Source of the DNA: Apostichopus californicus
Lineage: Eukaryota > Echinodermata > Holothuroidea > Aspidochirotida > Stichopodidae
DNA length: 64,000 nucleotides
Reading direction: 5' to 3'
Assembly: GCA_020650975.1 (NCBI GenBank)
Contig: JAIPMN010005319.1
Coordinates: 595 to 64,594, forward strand
The notes under the pieces were generated by a model that made no database searches, was not told the DNA's origin, and was given only the letters and a program-made list of their open reading frames with translations. Of this stretch, positions 39,701 through 48,044 are shown piece after piece. Position 1 is the first letter of the stretch, and every line of letters begins with the position of its first letter. The translations under genes and the position numbers were made by a program.

Positions 39701-42700
39701 ATAGCTACAGGTTCATATATGAATTATAAGTCACCATGACATTTCACCAATCCCGATACCAACCGCAGAGATCAAGTTGCTGGTTACATTTAAGTTAATA
39801 AATCTCTTTCCAAATCCAATTCTTGATCTTTGCAGAGCACTCCACTCTCCGGGAGTCATTGGTGCCAGTTTATTACATTACAAATGGTATAAAATGCCAA
39901 TATGAATGGTGTGCTGTAGGCCAGGGAAAAAACTTAATTGTTTGAAGGAATTCAGGTGGGATATGAAAGTTCATGTCAAGGTCAATGGGGGGAGATTAAT
40001 AGAATTCAACATGATATGCCAAGAATGCAAAGCGATTATACAGTACATGAACTCCAAACCGAGTGTAAATGGTTTATATGACATTGGGAGGCAAAGAAAG
40101 ACAAACTTTCTTTTCACACAAACACACACATGTTAATGTCCCAGACTTATCAAATACTGTGTAAGTACTGTAGAATAGCATACAGTATATCTTAAGCAAT
40201 CTTTAAGACAAATTCATGCTGTATTTTCCAAGTTGCCGCCAAGTTTACTGGTCAAAACAACCTTCACGGTACTGTTTGCCTGTGAAAACCTCCACAGTAG
40301 TTGAAAAATTTCACTTTTTTGGACACAGTTTGCATGGTCAATTTTTCATCCAATCACATAGACTTACCATAAAATTCTGAATTGGACTTCCATCCGCAAC
40401 ACTTCCGATCATTGTGAGGATCCCCTTCTGTACCAAGTACTCGCATAGCACCATTGCGTGGTCCCTTAGATATCCCTTCACATCCGGGTTCTCTTCATCA
40501 TATGATAAGCAAAACATACTCAAGAGGTCTTCCCCTGGCAAACGAAAAAGTGGTAAAATCAAATCAGCACTCTCTTGATTTAAAGTTTTAATATTCAATA
40601 TTCAAGCAGCTGGTTATTGTACATTTATGCAACATATTAAGATCCTCAAACCTGACACGCGATAACCATGAGTAGAAAACGACATATTAGTGTGTTATCT
40701 TATAACACTTGGTTTGAAGAACTGTATAAAAATGTGGATAATTCAGTCTAATGTTAACCACATTTACTGTATTATGACATACAAAACGTTCACAGCACAG
40801 CGTAGATCCAACATGCTTCCACAGAAACACAATTTGAATACAGACCACTTGTGTAAGGTTGTTTCTTGTCAACAGTTCAACATTTAGAGGATGTTTTAAA
40901 ACATTGTCAGCAGGTTACCTAGAAGACATACATGTGTCAGCTAACTCAGAGGTACTGTACTGTATACATACCATACCATTACAGTTTCATAGGTCGCGTA
41001 TTTAAAGATTATGTGCACTGGCACCTCCAATTGGATCACAATTTTGTCAAAAGTGTTCTCCTGAAATTTTTTGGCCAGCTTAAATAATTGACAGACTTTC
41101 CAGAGACATGAATTAAAGAATTTGTTTACAGCTAAGTACTGTAAGTGTGGAAGTGTACTTCCAGGGAAGTCAGCTAGAACGTCTTCAAGTTAGAGCATGA
41201 GTCATGAGTGACCACAAATGAATTTTTAGCATTAAATTTGGCCTAACAGTGAGTGCCATTATCAACTTTGTGTGTTTGGTTAAAGTCTAAAAACTCAAAC
41301 CATTGAACCTATCCGGGTAGGTATTGTACAAAATAAAATTCAAATTGATGGATCAAAAACACATTCCTAGATGTTTCACATATGAAGTGAACCTTAATAT
41401 ATTTGCATTAAACAAGAAATGATTTCATTCAATTCCAAAAAGAATTGTCATCCAGACACTTGCACATATACAGTACTGTAGGTAACTAAGTAGAGTATTT
41501 ATAAGAAAAGTCACCGAGAGAAAACCAAATGAGTTGATCCATTCTCACCCCTGCAGTCTCCTTACAGTGAGACTGTAGTTTCTATGATCATGGGAGTATC
41601 AACTCAAGTGAGTATCACTTGTAAGACCCTTCAAAAGGGAATGTAGATACTGTACGAAACACGGCCAGGTTAAATGTTGGGGGGAGTGATCAGAACAACT
41701 GTATTGTGTGTACTTTTACAATACTATTCAAATGCAATCAGCGACTCAGCTATTTTATCATTGTTGTCTATTTATATACTCATCACTTGAAATAGAAGCT
41801 GCACATAGCCAATACCATAAGCTGTGTTTAGTAATTATATCAAACATGGTATTCAAAATTTGAAATTGAACTGGGCACTTTGCTTCCATGAAGCTTAGTC
41901 TGCAGATCGGCATTGTTTAAATATAAAGCTCCATTACTTGTGTCAACATAAATACAGAAATGAACTTATTCATGAATCATACTGATATAGTAAACAGACC
42001 ATGAATCATCAGACAATACTGAGGCTGTGTTAATAATTTACACTGCAATAGCCAGTCATTTTCCATTGTTCCACCCACCCAAGTTTAGTTATATCGAGAA
42101 TATAATAATCAAGGATGTGACTAACGCTTAAAGGTTCTGTCTCAAAATTTTACGTTAGTGTTTCCAGAGCTTGGTGATTCCCTCACCTATGATTCAGTTT
42201 TTTTCAAAGGTATATTAATTTGCAACCTGTGAAGTTTTGAATGCTAGAATGAGAGACAGTAAAATCCATATCTGAAGATAAGAATTCAACACTTGTACAA
42301 CACGTTGTAGTGTTCTTGTGAGTTCTTGTTCTAAAACAATTACTAGGACATCAATAATATTTGAATAAAGGGGGGGGGGAGGGTGAAATAACTTTTATTT
42401 GATTTGTACCACTCACCTAATATTTCATTACCGGATATATCCACATCCCCCTCACTCTTTTCCTCTTGTGCCCCGTCAACATCCCCCGCCGGTAACGATG
42501 TACTCTGGTCGATGACTTCTCTCTCCGTCGTCAATATGGGTCCCACTTTCCTGTACTGACTGTTCGTTTTGCTTCTGTCGTAAGGGATGGCAGAGAACGC
42601 GGTCAATTTTTTGGGTTTCTTCAGGGTGATGTGAGGTACGAAGGAACCGAGTCCAGGAGGTGCGTCGCCGCCGGCAACATTAGACATTGATGCAGAGGCA

Positions 42701-43407
42701 TCACGAACAAATGAGACAGAGTCTGGAGAAACTGTTCCACCCAGAGTTGCTTGACTGTCAAAGGAAAATGACTTTGGCACTTTACATTCAAACTGTTCCA
42801 GTGGTCGTTGAAGTGATAGCAAACCTCCCTCGTGAAATGAACGCCCGCCGCCGGGGAAGAGAGCATCACCACTGACGAGCGGGTCGACGGACACTGACCT
42901 TTGAAGCATCTGCTCCTTAGACGCCAAAGGATCGCCGTCCTTCTTAATTATCTCTTCACTCGTGACCACCGATTCTTCTAAAACTTCCAAGGACAGGAAA
43001 ATACTTTGCTTCTCCCTTGTTCCATCTTTAATATTTCCAAAATATAATCCATTACGACATTTCTCTGGTTTCTCTGTTCTTACAGCGGAATGATCTCTAA
43101 TTTCCTTGTTAAATTTTTGTGAAGCACCTGTGGGTTCGCACATTGAATTACTCTGTTGGGAAGGATGCATGGTGGTGACGTCGTTCAGCTGCAGGGAATC
43201 TGTTGAGAGTTTGACGTGAAAATGTGTTCCACATTCCTCCTGGGAGGTGAACGGCTCTCTCTCTCTTGAGGTCGTTCTTCTCGGATATTTATCTGCACTG
43301 ACGAATCGAACGAGCTCCTCGTCTGTGAGAACGGGAATACTCTGCCTCCAGTAATGTAGTGCGTCGATACTCTCCTCCCACTCTGACGAGCTAGTCGCTC
43401 CATCCAT
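593..43407 (-). CDS. FMN2: Formin of the FMN2/cappuccino family, 13 exons placed, 3' end off the window
   Basis: Formins nucleate and elongate unbranched actin filaments. The FH2 dimer caps the barbed end and the proline-rich FH1 segment delivers profilin-actin. Exons placed in coding order: 42417-43407, 40368-40534, 30140-30281, 17264-17325, 15909-16612, 15005-15140, 10313-10462, 8903-8982, 7757-7886, 4001-4073, 2639-2712, 1780-1839, 593-713. All phases join, giving 2890 nt (963 codons plus one base). Order of parts: unrecognised N-terminal region, short coiled coil with [11 protein letters not shown]1 with five proline blocks, then FH2 with [22 protein letters not shown] and [19 protein letters not shown]. 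The FH2 wording (ISDTI/KTKAK-type linker, SVVDLE, LDKPEQFL) fits FMN1/FMN2/capu better than diaphanous or FMNL formins. The last part of FH2 and the tail lie left of base 1. Assignment of FH1-FH2 is firm; linking the first three exons to it rests on strand, order and phase. Confidence 0.88.
714..2638. other. Formin introns around exon 12
   Basis: Two introns (714-1779 and 1840-2638). AT-rich, unstructured apart from short A or T runs. Nothing else was recognised. Confidence 0.6.
1780..1839 (-). CDS. FMN2: Formin exon 12 (FH2, 20 codons)
   Basis: A 60-bp exon between AG (1840-1841) and donor GTGAGA (1774-1779). It encodes [20 protein letters not shown], matching the DNSRSLLSYIVSYYLR segment of FMN2. 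Both ends are in phase 0. Confidence 0.88.
2639..2712 (-). CDS. FMN2: Formin exon 11 (FH2, [10 protein letters not shown] motif)
   Basis: A 74-bp exon. GG completes the Gly of GNYMNGG, then [20 protein letters not shown] and VKSA, then donor GTAAGT (2633-2638). This is the hallmark FH2 string GxADGFxLxxLxKLxDVKS. The acceptor (AG 2713-2714) has a poor pyrimidine tract, so splicing here may depend on an enhancer. Confidence 0.94.
2713..4000. other. Formin intron with a TTAA-flanked MITE
   Basis: Contains the MITE at 3541-3902. The rest (2713-3540) is AT-rich with no recognisable element or exon. Confidence 0.6.
3541..3902 (+). mobile_element. TTAA-flanked MITE, copy A
   Basis: The element lies between TTAA at 3537-3540 and TTAA at 3903-3906. 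The ends are imperfect inverted repeats: AGGCATTGAAGTCTC on the left and, read inward from the right, AGGGTGTGAAGACTC. A related copy in opposite orientation lies at about 32611-32940. TTAA targets are used by piggyBac and Kolobok transposases. No coding capacity. The open frame at 3419-3673 has a look-alike translation in copy B only because the DNA is shared. Confidence 0.75.
4001..4073 (-). CDS. FMN2: Formin exon 10 (FH2 signature GNYMNGG)
   Basis: A 73-bp exon, acceptor CTGTCCTGCAG, donor GTAAAG (3995-4000). It reads [20 protein letters not shown] and YMNG, the core of the most conserved FH2 motif, and leaves one base in phase 1. The reading beyond the donor is intron. Confidence 0.95.
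4074..7756. other. Formin intron with the 77-bp minisatellite
   Basis: The gene-proximal 2.2 kb is the 77-bp array. The remainder (4074-5515) is AT-rich with a short GGCTGGCTGGCTGGC run near 4571 and no exon or element that I recognise. Confidence 0.7.
5516..7774 (-). repeat. 77-bp minisatellite seeded by the FH2 exon 9 end and splice donor
   Basis: Twenty-nine units, marked by GGCCATGGCC at 5532, 5609, 5686 and on to 7697. Spacing is 77 bp except three 80-bp steps caused by an extra AGG. In gene sense each unit reads CTGCAGGACATTATGGAA then GTTAGTAGTGTCACACAGTG, then ACTTGTTTTACCTATGTATG and TATTGTTTAAGGCCATGGC. The first unit in gene order is the real exon end and donor, so 28 intronic units repeat the last 18 coding bases and the donor with almost no change. 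The distal end at 5516-5533 is degenerate. Copies are about 95% or more alike by eye, so the array is young or homogenised. Confidence 0.95.
7757..7886 (-). CDS. FMN2: Formin exon 9 (FH2), source of the 77-bp minisatellite
   Basis: Acceptor TTCTCGGTAG (AG 7887-7888), donor GTTAGT (7751-7756). The reading is [39 protein letters not shown], then DIME. It matches the FMN2 stretch QFLYELSLIPNFSERVFC. Its last 18 bases (CTGCAGGACATTATGGAA) plus the donor are repeated 28 more times in the following intron. Phase 0 at its end; it joins [10 protein letters not shown] of the next exon. Confidence 0.93.
7887..8902. other. Formin intron with tiny hairpin element 1
   Basis: AT-rich intron; the only structure seen is the 26-bp hairpin at 8541-8566. 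Confidence 0.6.
8541..8566. mobile_element. Tiny perfect hairpin, copy 1, with 7-bp direct repeats
   Basis: CATGGAGGT, loop CTGTTTTT, ACCTCCATG: a perfect 9-bp stem. It is flanked by exact direct repeats GTGTAAC at 8534-8540 and 8567-8573. The layout is that of an inserted element with a target-site duplication, but it is only 26 bp long. Confidence 0.65.
8903..8982 (-). CDS. FMN2: Formin exon 8 (FH2)
   Basis: An 80-bp exon with acceptor CTTCCAG (AG 8983-8984) and donor GTAAGA (8897-8902). It encodes [18 protein letters not shown], then AADLDKPE, and leaves CA for a split Gln. LDKPEQFL across the junction matches the FMN family. The tiny hairpin elements at 8541-8566 and 9126-9159 sit in the introns on either side of it. 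Confidence 0.93.
8983..10312. other. Formin intron with tiny hairpin element 2
   Basis: Holds the 34-bp hairpin at 9126-9159, purine- and pyrimidine-rich simple sequence at 9800-9850 and 10010-10050, and otherwise AT-rich sequence. Confidence 0.6.
9126..9159. mobile_element. Tiny perfect hairpin, copy 2, with 7-bp direct repeats
   Basis: CATGGAGGT, a 16-bp loop (TAAACAGAATGTTTTT), ACCTCCATG. Same stem as copy 1 and a related loop. Flanked by exact direct repeats GTGATAT at 9119-9125 and 9160-9166, different from those of copy 1, as expected for separate insertions. Confidence 0.65.
10313..10462 (-). CDS. FMN2: Formin exon 7 (FH2 core, actin-binding helix)
   Basis: Exactly 50 codons between acceptor CTGTCTTCAG and donor GTATGT (10307-10312). 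It encodes [20 protein letters not shown] and then [20 protein letters not shown], ending [10 protein letters not shown]. The KRSQAVGI segment contains the conserved isoleucine region that contacts actin in other FH2 domains (family knowledge, position inferred). Confidence 0.95.
11982..12150. repeat. Diverged duplicate pair around a 10-N assembly gap
   Basis: TTTGACAATCGTTTGAAAAC and AACCTGTCTGCATATTGTCA at 11982-12060 recur as TTTGACAATCGTTGAAACCC and AACCTGTCTGCATATTGTAA at 12080-12150. Each is followed by a G run, and ten Ns separate them. Confidence 0.85.
13565..13941. mobile_element. Nested inverted-repeat elements (MITEs)
   Basis: Outer ends ATAGGCGTAGGAG (13565) and its inverse ending at 13941, each with a G- or C-rich stretch and AGCTG nearby. 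Inside lies a 181-bp element, 13598-13778, with ~30-bp inverted ends (TGTAACGACTT, CCCGAA, ATAACCAA). Either one composite element or one MITE inside another. No coding capacity. Confidence 0.6.
14102..14801. mobile_element. ~700-bp element with ~80-bp inverted ends
   Basis: Left end 14102-14180 and right end 14721-14801 are inverted copies sharing CTGTATRTGAYAGA, then CCCCAA, then GCTAAGAAAAATCTT and CCATTTGGGAGATA. Parts of the same end recur singly at 20946-21060 and 56822-56890. No transposase frame. A hammerhead-like motif lies in the middle at 14332-14361. Confidence 0.75.
15005..15140 (-). CDS. FMN2: Formin exon 6 (FH2, lasso/linker)
   Basis: Acceptor TCTTTGTTAG (AG 15141-15142), donor GTAAGC (14999-15004). 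It encodes [20 protein letters not shown], then [20 protein letters not shown] and TKAKK. The EFEDLFSKK and [10 protein letters not shown] strings are characteristic of the FMN2 FH2 N-terminus. It ends in phase 0 and joins [10 protein letters not shown] of the next exon. Confidence 0.95.
15141..15908. other. Formin intron with the 47-bp minisatellite
   Basis: The half next to exon 5 is the 47-bp array; 15141-15512 is AT-rich without features. Confidence 0.7.
15513..15895 (-). repeat. 47-bp minisatellite next to the FH1 exon donor
   Basis: Eight units starting at 15513, 15560, 15607, 15654, 15701, 15748, 15795 and 15847, each beginning GACCTTACAGCTCAAATCAT and then AAAGCTATC. The seventh has a 5-bp insert. 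The gene-proximal unit starts about 10 bp beyond the donor of the 15909-16612 exon. Confidence 0.95.
15909..16612 (-). CDS. FMN2: Formin exon 5: coiled coil, FH1 proline blocks, start of FH2
   Basis: Acceptor after a long pyrimidine tract, TCTTCCAG (AG 16613-16614); donor GTAATT (15903-15908). The exon gives a coiled coil ([20 protein letters not shown]), a linker of about 95 residues, then FH1 with five blocks of 5-10 prolines separated by LPGGG/GGFGG-type spacers, the profilin-binding pattern. It ends with the FH2 lasso MKALYWSRI carrying the conserved Trp. It leaves phase 2 (AG), completed by G of the next exon to Arg. On the plus strand FH1 is a G-run-rich stretch (about 16050-16230) whose other frames are open by composition only. 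The 47-bp minisatellite begins about 10 bp past its donor. Confidence 0.93.
16613..17263. other. Formin intron
   Basis: Short intron with a C run near 16967-16979. Nothing else seen. Confidence 0.6.
17264..17325 (-). CDS. FMN2: Formin exon 4 (coiled-coil start)
   Basis: A 62-bp exon between acceptor TTCCTTCAG and donor GTGAGT (17258-17263). It reads [20 protein letters not shown], a charged helix that continues as [18 protein letters not shown] in the next exon. It is the start of the short coiled coil that precedes FH1 in FMN-type formins. The exon was too short to appear as a free-standing reading frame. Confidence 0.8.
17363..17530 (+). repeat. G-run-rich low-complexity stretch
   Basis: Repeated GGGGGG runs separated by AATGG, AAGAGG and GATAATG. 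It could form G-quadruplexes in the non-template strand of the formin. The open frame at 17071-17466 that crosses it is compositional. Confidence 0.7.
23810..24899 (+). mobile_element. PIF/Harbinger-like non-autonomous DNA transposon
   Basis: Inverted ends of about 40 bp: left TGCTGGCGTCACACTGTC followed by AAGTTGACACCAGATGG; right, read inward, TGCAGGCGTCACACTGTC and the same continuation. Both sides carry TAA (23807-23809 and 24900-24902), the 3-bp TWA duplication typical of PIF/Harbinger. GC-richer than its surroundings, with many CCATCGT and CTTCGTG words. It contains a 54-codon frame (24464-24628). No DDE domain, so an internally deleted derivative. Confidence 0.8.
24464..24628 (+). CDS. 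54-codon frame inside the Harbinger-like element
   Basis: ATG 24464-24466 to TAG 24626-24628. The product starts [20 protein letters not shown], is basic and Leu-rich, then contains [17 protein letters not shown] and a hydrophobic end. Leu-rich starts like this are common in Harbinger transposases, so it may be a cut-off transposase N-terminus. I see no HTH or DDE motif and do not claim that it is made. Confidence 0.35.
   Translation: MAYFGDETTRKKKAAALLLLMYLREHDEQLLQAQHLLLQSIILFHFVISCYLPS
26690..27095. repeat. Tandem duplication, ~203-bp unit
   Basis: CTGGTAGGATCGACACGTTA at 26706 recurs 203 bp later at 26909, and the similarity continues through CTGGCTGTAAATAGTAA to CAAAACCAATTAACAGTTTA. 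Two copies, several differences and small gaps. Confidence 0.85.
27468..27740. repeat. Three tandem ~90-bp units
   Basis: ACTTGCTCATCAAGGGT recurs at steps of 92 and 90 bp, each unit with CACACACTGTAATGACAGTA and CTATGATCATGATGA. Copies are diverged by a few percent. Confidence 0.85.
30140..30281 (-). CDS. FMN2: Formin exon 3 (47 codons, proline/basic linker)
   Basis: Acceptor TTTCCAATAG (AG 30282-30283) and donor GTGAGC (30134-30139). Entered in phase 0 it reads [20 protein letters not shown], then a basic proline-rich [15 protein letters not shown], ending HGLKYTEA in phase 1. The G left over joins AT of the exon at 17325 to give Asp. An alternative acceptor 4 bases further on (CCAG) would break the phase with exon 2. 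Local GC content is far above that of the flanking intron. Confidence 0.72.
32611..32940 (-). mobile_element. TTAA-flanked MITE, copy B (inverted relative to copy A)
   Basis: Begins after TTAA (32607-32610) with AGGCATTGAAGACTCGCC and ends GGGTGAGTCTTCA near 32939; the far flank has decayed. It is the reverse complement of most of 3541-3902, for example CTACCGTCGGTAATTAGA, ACAACACAGTGTA and TTGCAAGCAACGGAAAGTTA. Confidence 0.75.
35147..35712. mobile_element. Possible hAT-type MITE inside the transposon
   Basis: CAGGGGCGGATC at 35147 faces CCGCCTCTG ending at 35712. The pairing is imperfect and no 8-bp duplication is visible, so this is a weak call. If real, it inserted into the 34212-37860 element. 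Confidence 0.3.
36180..36605 (-). pseudogene. Pogo/Tigger/Jerky-like DDE transposase fragment
   Basis: One frame reads [10 protein letters not shown], a second [20 protein letters not shown] and later [13 protein letters not shown] with the first catalytic Asp and [11 protein letters not shown], and a third [20 protein letters not shown] and [12 protein letters not shown]. This order is that of the CENP-B/Jerky/Tigger DDE domain. The change of frame at about 36560 and again near 36340 shows that the gene is dead. The rest of the DDE domain is missing. An acceptor-like TTTTTTTCAG precedes the first piece at about 36608. Confidence 0.8.
40368..40534 (-). CDS. FMN2: Formin exon 2 (55 codons, unrecognised helical segment)
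   Basis: Bounded by acceptor TTTGCCAG (AG at 40535-40536) and donor GTAAGT (40362-40367). The single base left by the first exon plus GG restores Gly, then [20 protein letters not shown] and so on to IQNFM in phase 0. The segment reads like a compact helical module ([19 protein letters not shown]). I do not know a named domain for it. It may be a small regulatory or partner-binding region conserved in FMN-type formins. Confidence 0.75.
40535..42416. other. Formin intron 1
   Basis: AT-rich intron without a recognised element. A G run at 42370-42379 lies just downstream of the first exon. Confidence 0.6.
42417..43407 (-). CDS. FMN2: Formin first coding exon (N-terminal region, 330 codons)
   Basis: Open frame from ATG 43405-43407 to a donor GTGAGT at 42411-42416, ending in phase 1 after NEIL. 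The start has A at -3 and G at +4, and an in-frame TAG lies 24 nt upstream (43432-43434), so this is the likely true start. The product is acidic and serine-rich with no domain that I recognise. It has no signal peptide or membrane segment. It opens with [12 protein letters not shown] and later has a lysine-rich [10 protein letters not shown] stretch. It is GC-richer than the flanks, as expected for coding sequence. It joins in phase to 40534. Formin N-termini diverge quickly, so lack of recognition does not argue against the assignment. Confidence 0.8.
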
Positions 43408-46400
43408 GTTAATTAAACTATATGTGTAGTACTATAACGACGAGGGATCGAAACAGCAATATGTCGTGCTGCGATCAAAGAAGAAAGCACTGACTGTACT
43501 CGTTTAGGTCGGCCATCTCCACACGTAATAAGGAGTTTAATCCCTGTGACGAGAAAGTCAATAAACCATATAACCGGTGTAGACTGCAAGGTTGGTACTG
43601 GATATTAGAATGACTTCTTTAATATTCACTGTTTCTATAGATCTGTATATTGTGAGAGGAGTCTTGACTTATTATATAGATCCAGAATGCTGTTGTTGCA
43701 ATGTGTAACTGATGCGTACGGAAGCTGTTGTACAGTACATCTGTGATTACATCAAATGGTTCCATACGGCTAGATACATCGAGCTAAAGTCAATCTAACA
43801 CATGGTTAGCTTACTCATGATGTCATATATACCAATCAATAATTTCAATGTTTCATTTTTCATCTCTCTTTATTATACCAAAGGAAGCATGCGGGTGCAT
43901 TCGTACAGAAGTACCTTTAACGAAACCAAAGAAATTATTCTGATATGATACGATAGAGAATCTTCAAGATATTCGGGGAAAAATAATGTTTCTTTGTCTT
44001 CAGATAAAGACCAAGTTATCCCACTAATTAAGACTGACACATTCCAACACAATTGTATACAGGTACATGGCTTGTCAATTACAATGAAAACTACCATTGG
44101 AGAGTGAATTGGAGTCTGTAATTACGTCTGTGTGTAAGTCAATGATGGCAGGTAAAAATCCATTATCCTGAAAAGCAAAAAAAAACAATAAATAGAATTG
44201 ATTATTTCTGTAGATAGATGTCAATTTGGCAGATGACTCAAAGTACAGTAAAGACAGGTTTGGAAGAAGATGAGTTTGGTTACCATGGGAACTAGATTCA
44301 TAGTATTATTATGACCAACATTTTACCAACATTGACGTCAGGCTGGACGGTATGGTGGAGCATTGTCAGCATAGTATCTTTAAAAGTCAACTGTCTTTTT
44401 TATTGCAACTACTGTGTACAAACTGACTGTGTAGTAATATCCAAATGTTTTCATTGCATGGGAGAGAGATAGAGATGGGTATGTGGAAGGGGAGGGGGGA
44501 GGTTGGGAGAAAGTGTGCCAAGACATATAAACGATTAGGGGGGGGCGGGTTGAATGAAGTATATGCAAGGAGTGGAAGCATACAAGTATGATTTGACCCC
44601 AAGAGGAATGAACAAAGTCCTTAATGGTTTCTAGGGGTGAATTACACATTTGGAACATGAGGTGAAGGGTACTTAAACCAAAGGAGGAGGAGGGAGGGGG
44701 GAAGGGGGAGGCAGTTAAACCATGCACAATTTTAATGCTACTTCCACATGTATTCATGTATATTCGTACTGCTAAGAGAAGTTAATGAGAAGTTAAGGAC
44801 AGGAGAAAGGTGTTTATGTATTGTAGGTATAAAATTGTCTTACTTTTTGAAGGTGGAATGGGAGGAGGGTGGGGGGCAGTGACAAGGGGAGAAATCATTT
44901 TAAAAAGCACAAATGCCCTTTGCCCTATGAAGTTCAGTAAATCATAGAGACATGGAGTTATAGTATGTCCATTACCACGAATATGGATTAAAAAACAATA
45001 GGCCATTAGGTGTCAGTGTCACACTGGAATACTCTTTGGAAATTTGAAATAAACAAACAATAGTAATTTCAATGGTTATCAACTGGTAGAGAGTTGTTGT
45101 ATCTTTACATAGTCACTGAAGAAGAAGTGGTATTTTAAAAGCTTTTTGATAAGCACAATAAAGCCTCTCTTTCATATGTCACACATTGAGAAGAAGTCGT
45201 TGACCGCTTAGCCTACACGCTGCAGTTCTTTACTGTAACCAGCAGACATTGTTGTGAAATCATTTGTCAAGTCTCTATTCTCATCACAAAGCCCAGCTGT
45301 CAGAGCAACGCAGACTTAGTATCTATGACAACTACTGTACTACAATTCAAAAGAAGAATCAAAAGCAAAAAAAAGAATTCAGTATAAAAGTATGTATAAG
45401 TCAGTCGTTGTTGCTAAGTAATTTGTCCATAATTCTTCAGTGAAGCCTACAGCCAAAAAGTAGAAACTGAAAACCCAATAAGAAAATATAAAAAAATACA
45501 TAAAAATTGAAGCAACCATGGGAAACTGGCTTCTGGACTTTCACAGATTCCTTACATAGCAGTAACGCATTTAAATTTATTTGTAATTTAAAATTTAAGC
45601 AAAGAAACCCAACCGGCATCATCTTTACATTATTGGGTAGATATCTTTGTGATAAACAATCCCCCCACAGATATGTAAACAACATTTTACTCCATCTGTG
45701 CAATATTGCAGTTTAAACCTCATATCACTGGGATGCCATTTTGAAAATTTGTGATGTGATAGTTTCCATTAGGATATGAAAACTGGGAAACTGGAAAACA
45801 TTGTTCACACTGATATCATTGCAAGTACTGCATATAAATGCATATTCAGCAATTGCACCAAATCGCTTACATAATGTACTGTTTTTGCAATCCACCAAAT
45901 AACTTTTGCTTTACATGAACCATTGAAGAAAGTTTACTAGAGATGCCAGAGTAGTTGTTATAACCTATCGTTTTAAATTTTAGTGGGTCAATAAAAAAGA
46001 ATAAAAGTGAGTTTTATAAGATCCTAAGTTTACACCCAAGACCATATGCTTCTGAAATTAAAGTTAAATTAATGTTAAAAGTCACTCTCTGTTCTTCAGC
46101 TCCAAACATATCATCATCCATGGTTTTTACTTCAAAATCAATTCAATAAAATTATTTCTAATATAAAGTACTTGGATACATGTACAGTGTTTTGCCATAC
46201 AGTAACAATGCTTGAAATTGTCAAACCCTTGGGCTAAACATAACAGCAAATAACTACTGAACATACCAGTCTAAATACTACTTTTTTGTAAACATGTTTA
46301 TGTGTATGTATAAATACTACATAGATCATGCAACAAGTACCATCAAAAACATCTCATTAGATATCCTCATCGATACTATCAGGTTAGTTTGTCGTCCAAC

Positions 46401-48044
46401 AATTCAATACTAACATTCCTGCATGAATTAATGTGTGTCAATCACTATCTGGGTTGCTTGACTATCACCCGCAATCTTTCTTATTCTTCTCTCTTTTTTT
46501 TGGCTACACTTTATAGACTTGCTGGGTTTTAATTTTTTTTTCCCTCTTCTTTCTTATTTTTATTTCTTTTACAGTTGAAAAACAAGTATTTAAAGTCTCA
46601 GTATGTGTTTGCCAAATTTAAACTTCTACCTAAGTTCCAGCTTACTGCACTAAAAGGCTCAAAGCTTGAGCAGTGAATATGACACCGTTCTATGCAATTT
46701 CCATATCAATATTCATTTTTTTAATTGAGTTATCTGTCATTAAACATTTTGAGCTGAATAAAATTCAAATCAAAATTTGCCCAACAAATTGTGCCCCAAT
46801 CAAATCTCTAGCGTATTTTTTACGACCGTTAGGCCTAGGACTACTTTCACTTTCGTGTCTAGCCTGTGTTAGGTCCCTTCTCTTGAATAGTATCATTCTT
46901 TCGGTGTTACCGATGTAGCTTGCAAAATTGTGTCATTTCCTTCCATTGAAATAAATGAAAGGTGTTTTCAGACGGTTCCTCTGTGGAATTGGGTAAAAAA
47001 GTGGACGATACGAGTATCTATAGGTTACATAATTTGTGAAATAAACATGCTGGTATGGGCGGTCGCAGTGATTTTATGGTAAAATCGTTCACGCCATAAG
47101 GGCAACAGAAAATAAATTTCTCTCTTTCGATTGCGACAGCTTTTCTCCATTAAACCCACCTGGTCAGAGTTCATTTAGAATAAGAAACATTGAACATCGG
47201 AAGTTTGTTATCCGAAATTCATCAGCAAACACGTATTTAGACTTTAAGCTGGTAGAAATATTCCTACATAGTGAAACAGAAGTTTTAAATATATAACCCG
47301 GTGCTGTTCATAAGTTCTTTGTATCTACAGGACGGTCTCTGAAGGTGTTGGTAGTGACATACTTCACTAAGTACTCAAGGGCTGAATTACAAAGTTGTTT
47401 ATAAAAATGCACTCAAGAATTGATAATCTAAATGGATGGTAGAATTGTCTACACAAACTGCTCCATATGGTACAGTAGCGTGAATAATGCACATCTCGAG
47501 CATGTGCTTAGTATATAGGTATTCCACCACTTCATCCACCCTGCATACTAGATACTACAGTACAGTACAATATGTGGTTGATTTGTTACAGTATAACTTT
47601 CAAAATATGATAGAAATGTGAGAGAACAAAATGCATTATTTCAAACTGACTGACACTTTAACAATTATGTAAGCTAAAATACGCTAGAAGCAAGGCGTCC
47701 CCAGGTTATTTGTACAAAAACCACTTGATCAGCAACTCCCAATACTATCGGTATATTGCAAGGGGAAAAGGAGAGGTATATAATTGTGGTGCTTTTAAGA
47801 GTTTGAAATGGCAATTTTTATTCATTTTTCAGATAATTTCTTTAATTCTTTAAAATAGATCTAGCTATGTGGTAACAATATGCCATTCTTTATTTAACAT
47901 AGCCTCACAAAAATTTGACGAAGTAGAATTATCTTGTCTAATATCCGGTACCATCCATTCAATAATATCACTGTTACTTTTGAATGGTTCTTATACAAAC
48001 GAAGCCTGCATGTTTGACAGTATTCTACTCAGGGGTGTAGGAGC

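Larger units (their letters stand above)
30282..40367. other. 10-kb formin intron
   Basis: Holds MITE copy B (about 32611-32940), the 3.65-kb DNA transposon 34212-37860, and AT-rich sequence with many short CAGTATAC/TACTGTA words. No further formin exon was recognised. Confidence 0.6.

Noticed and set aside
44380-44757. 125-codon minus-strand frame upstream of the formin
   Set aside because: Runs across purine-rich simple sequence; the product is low complexity.
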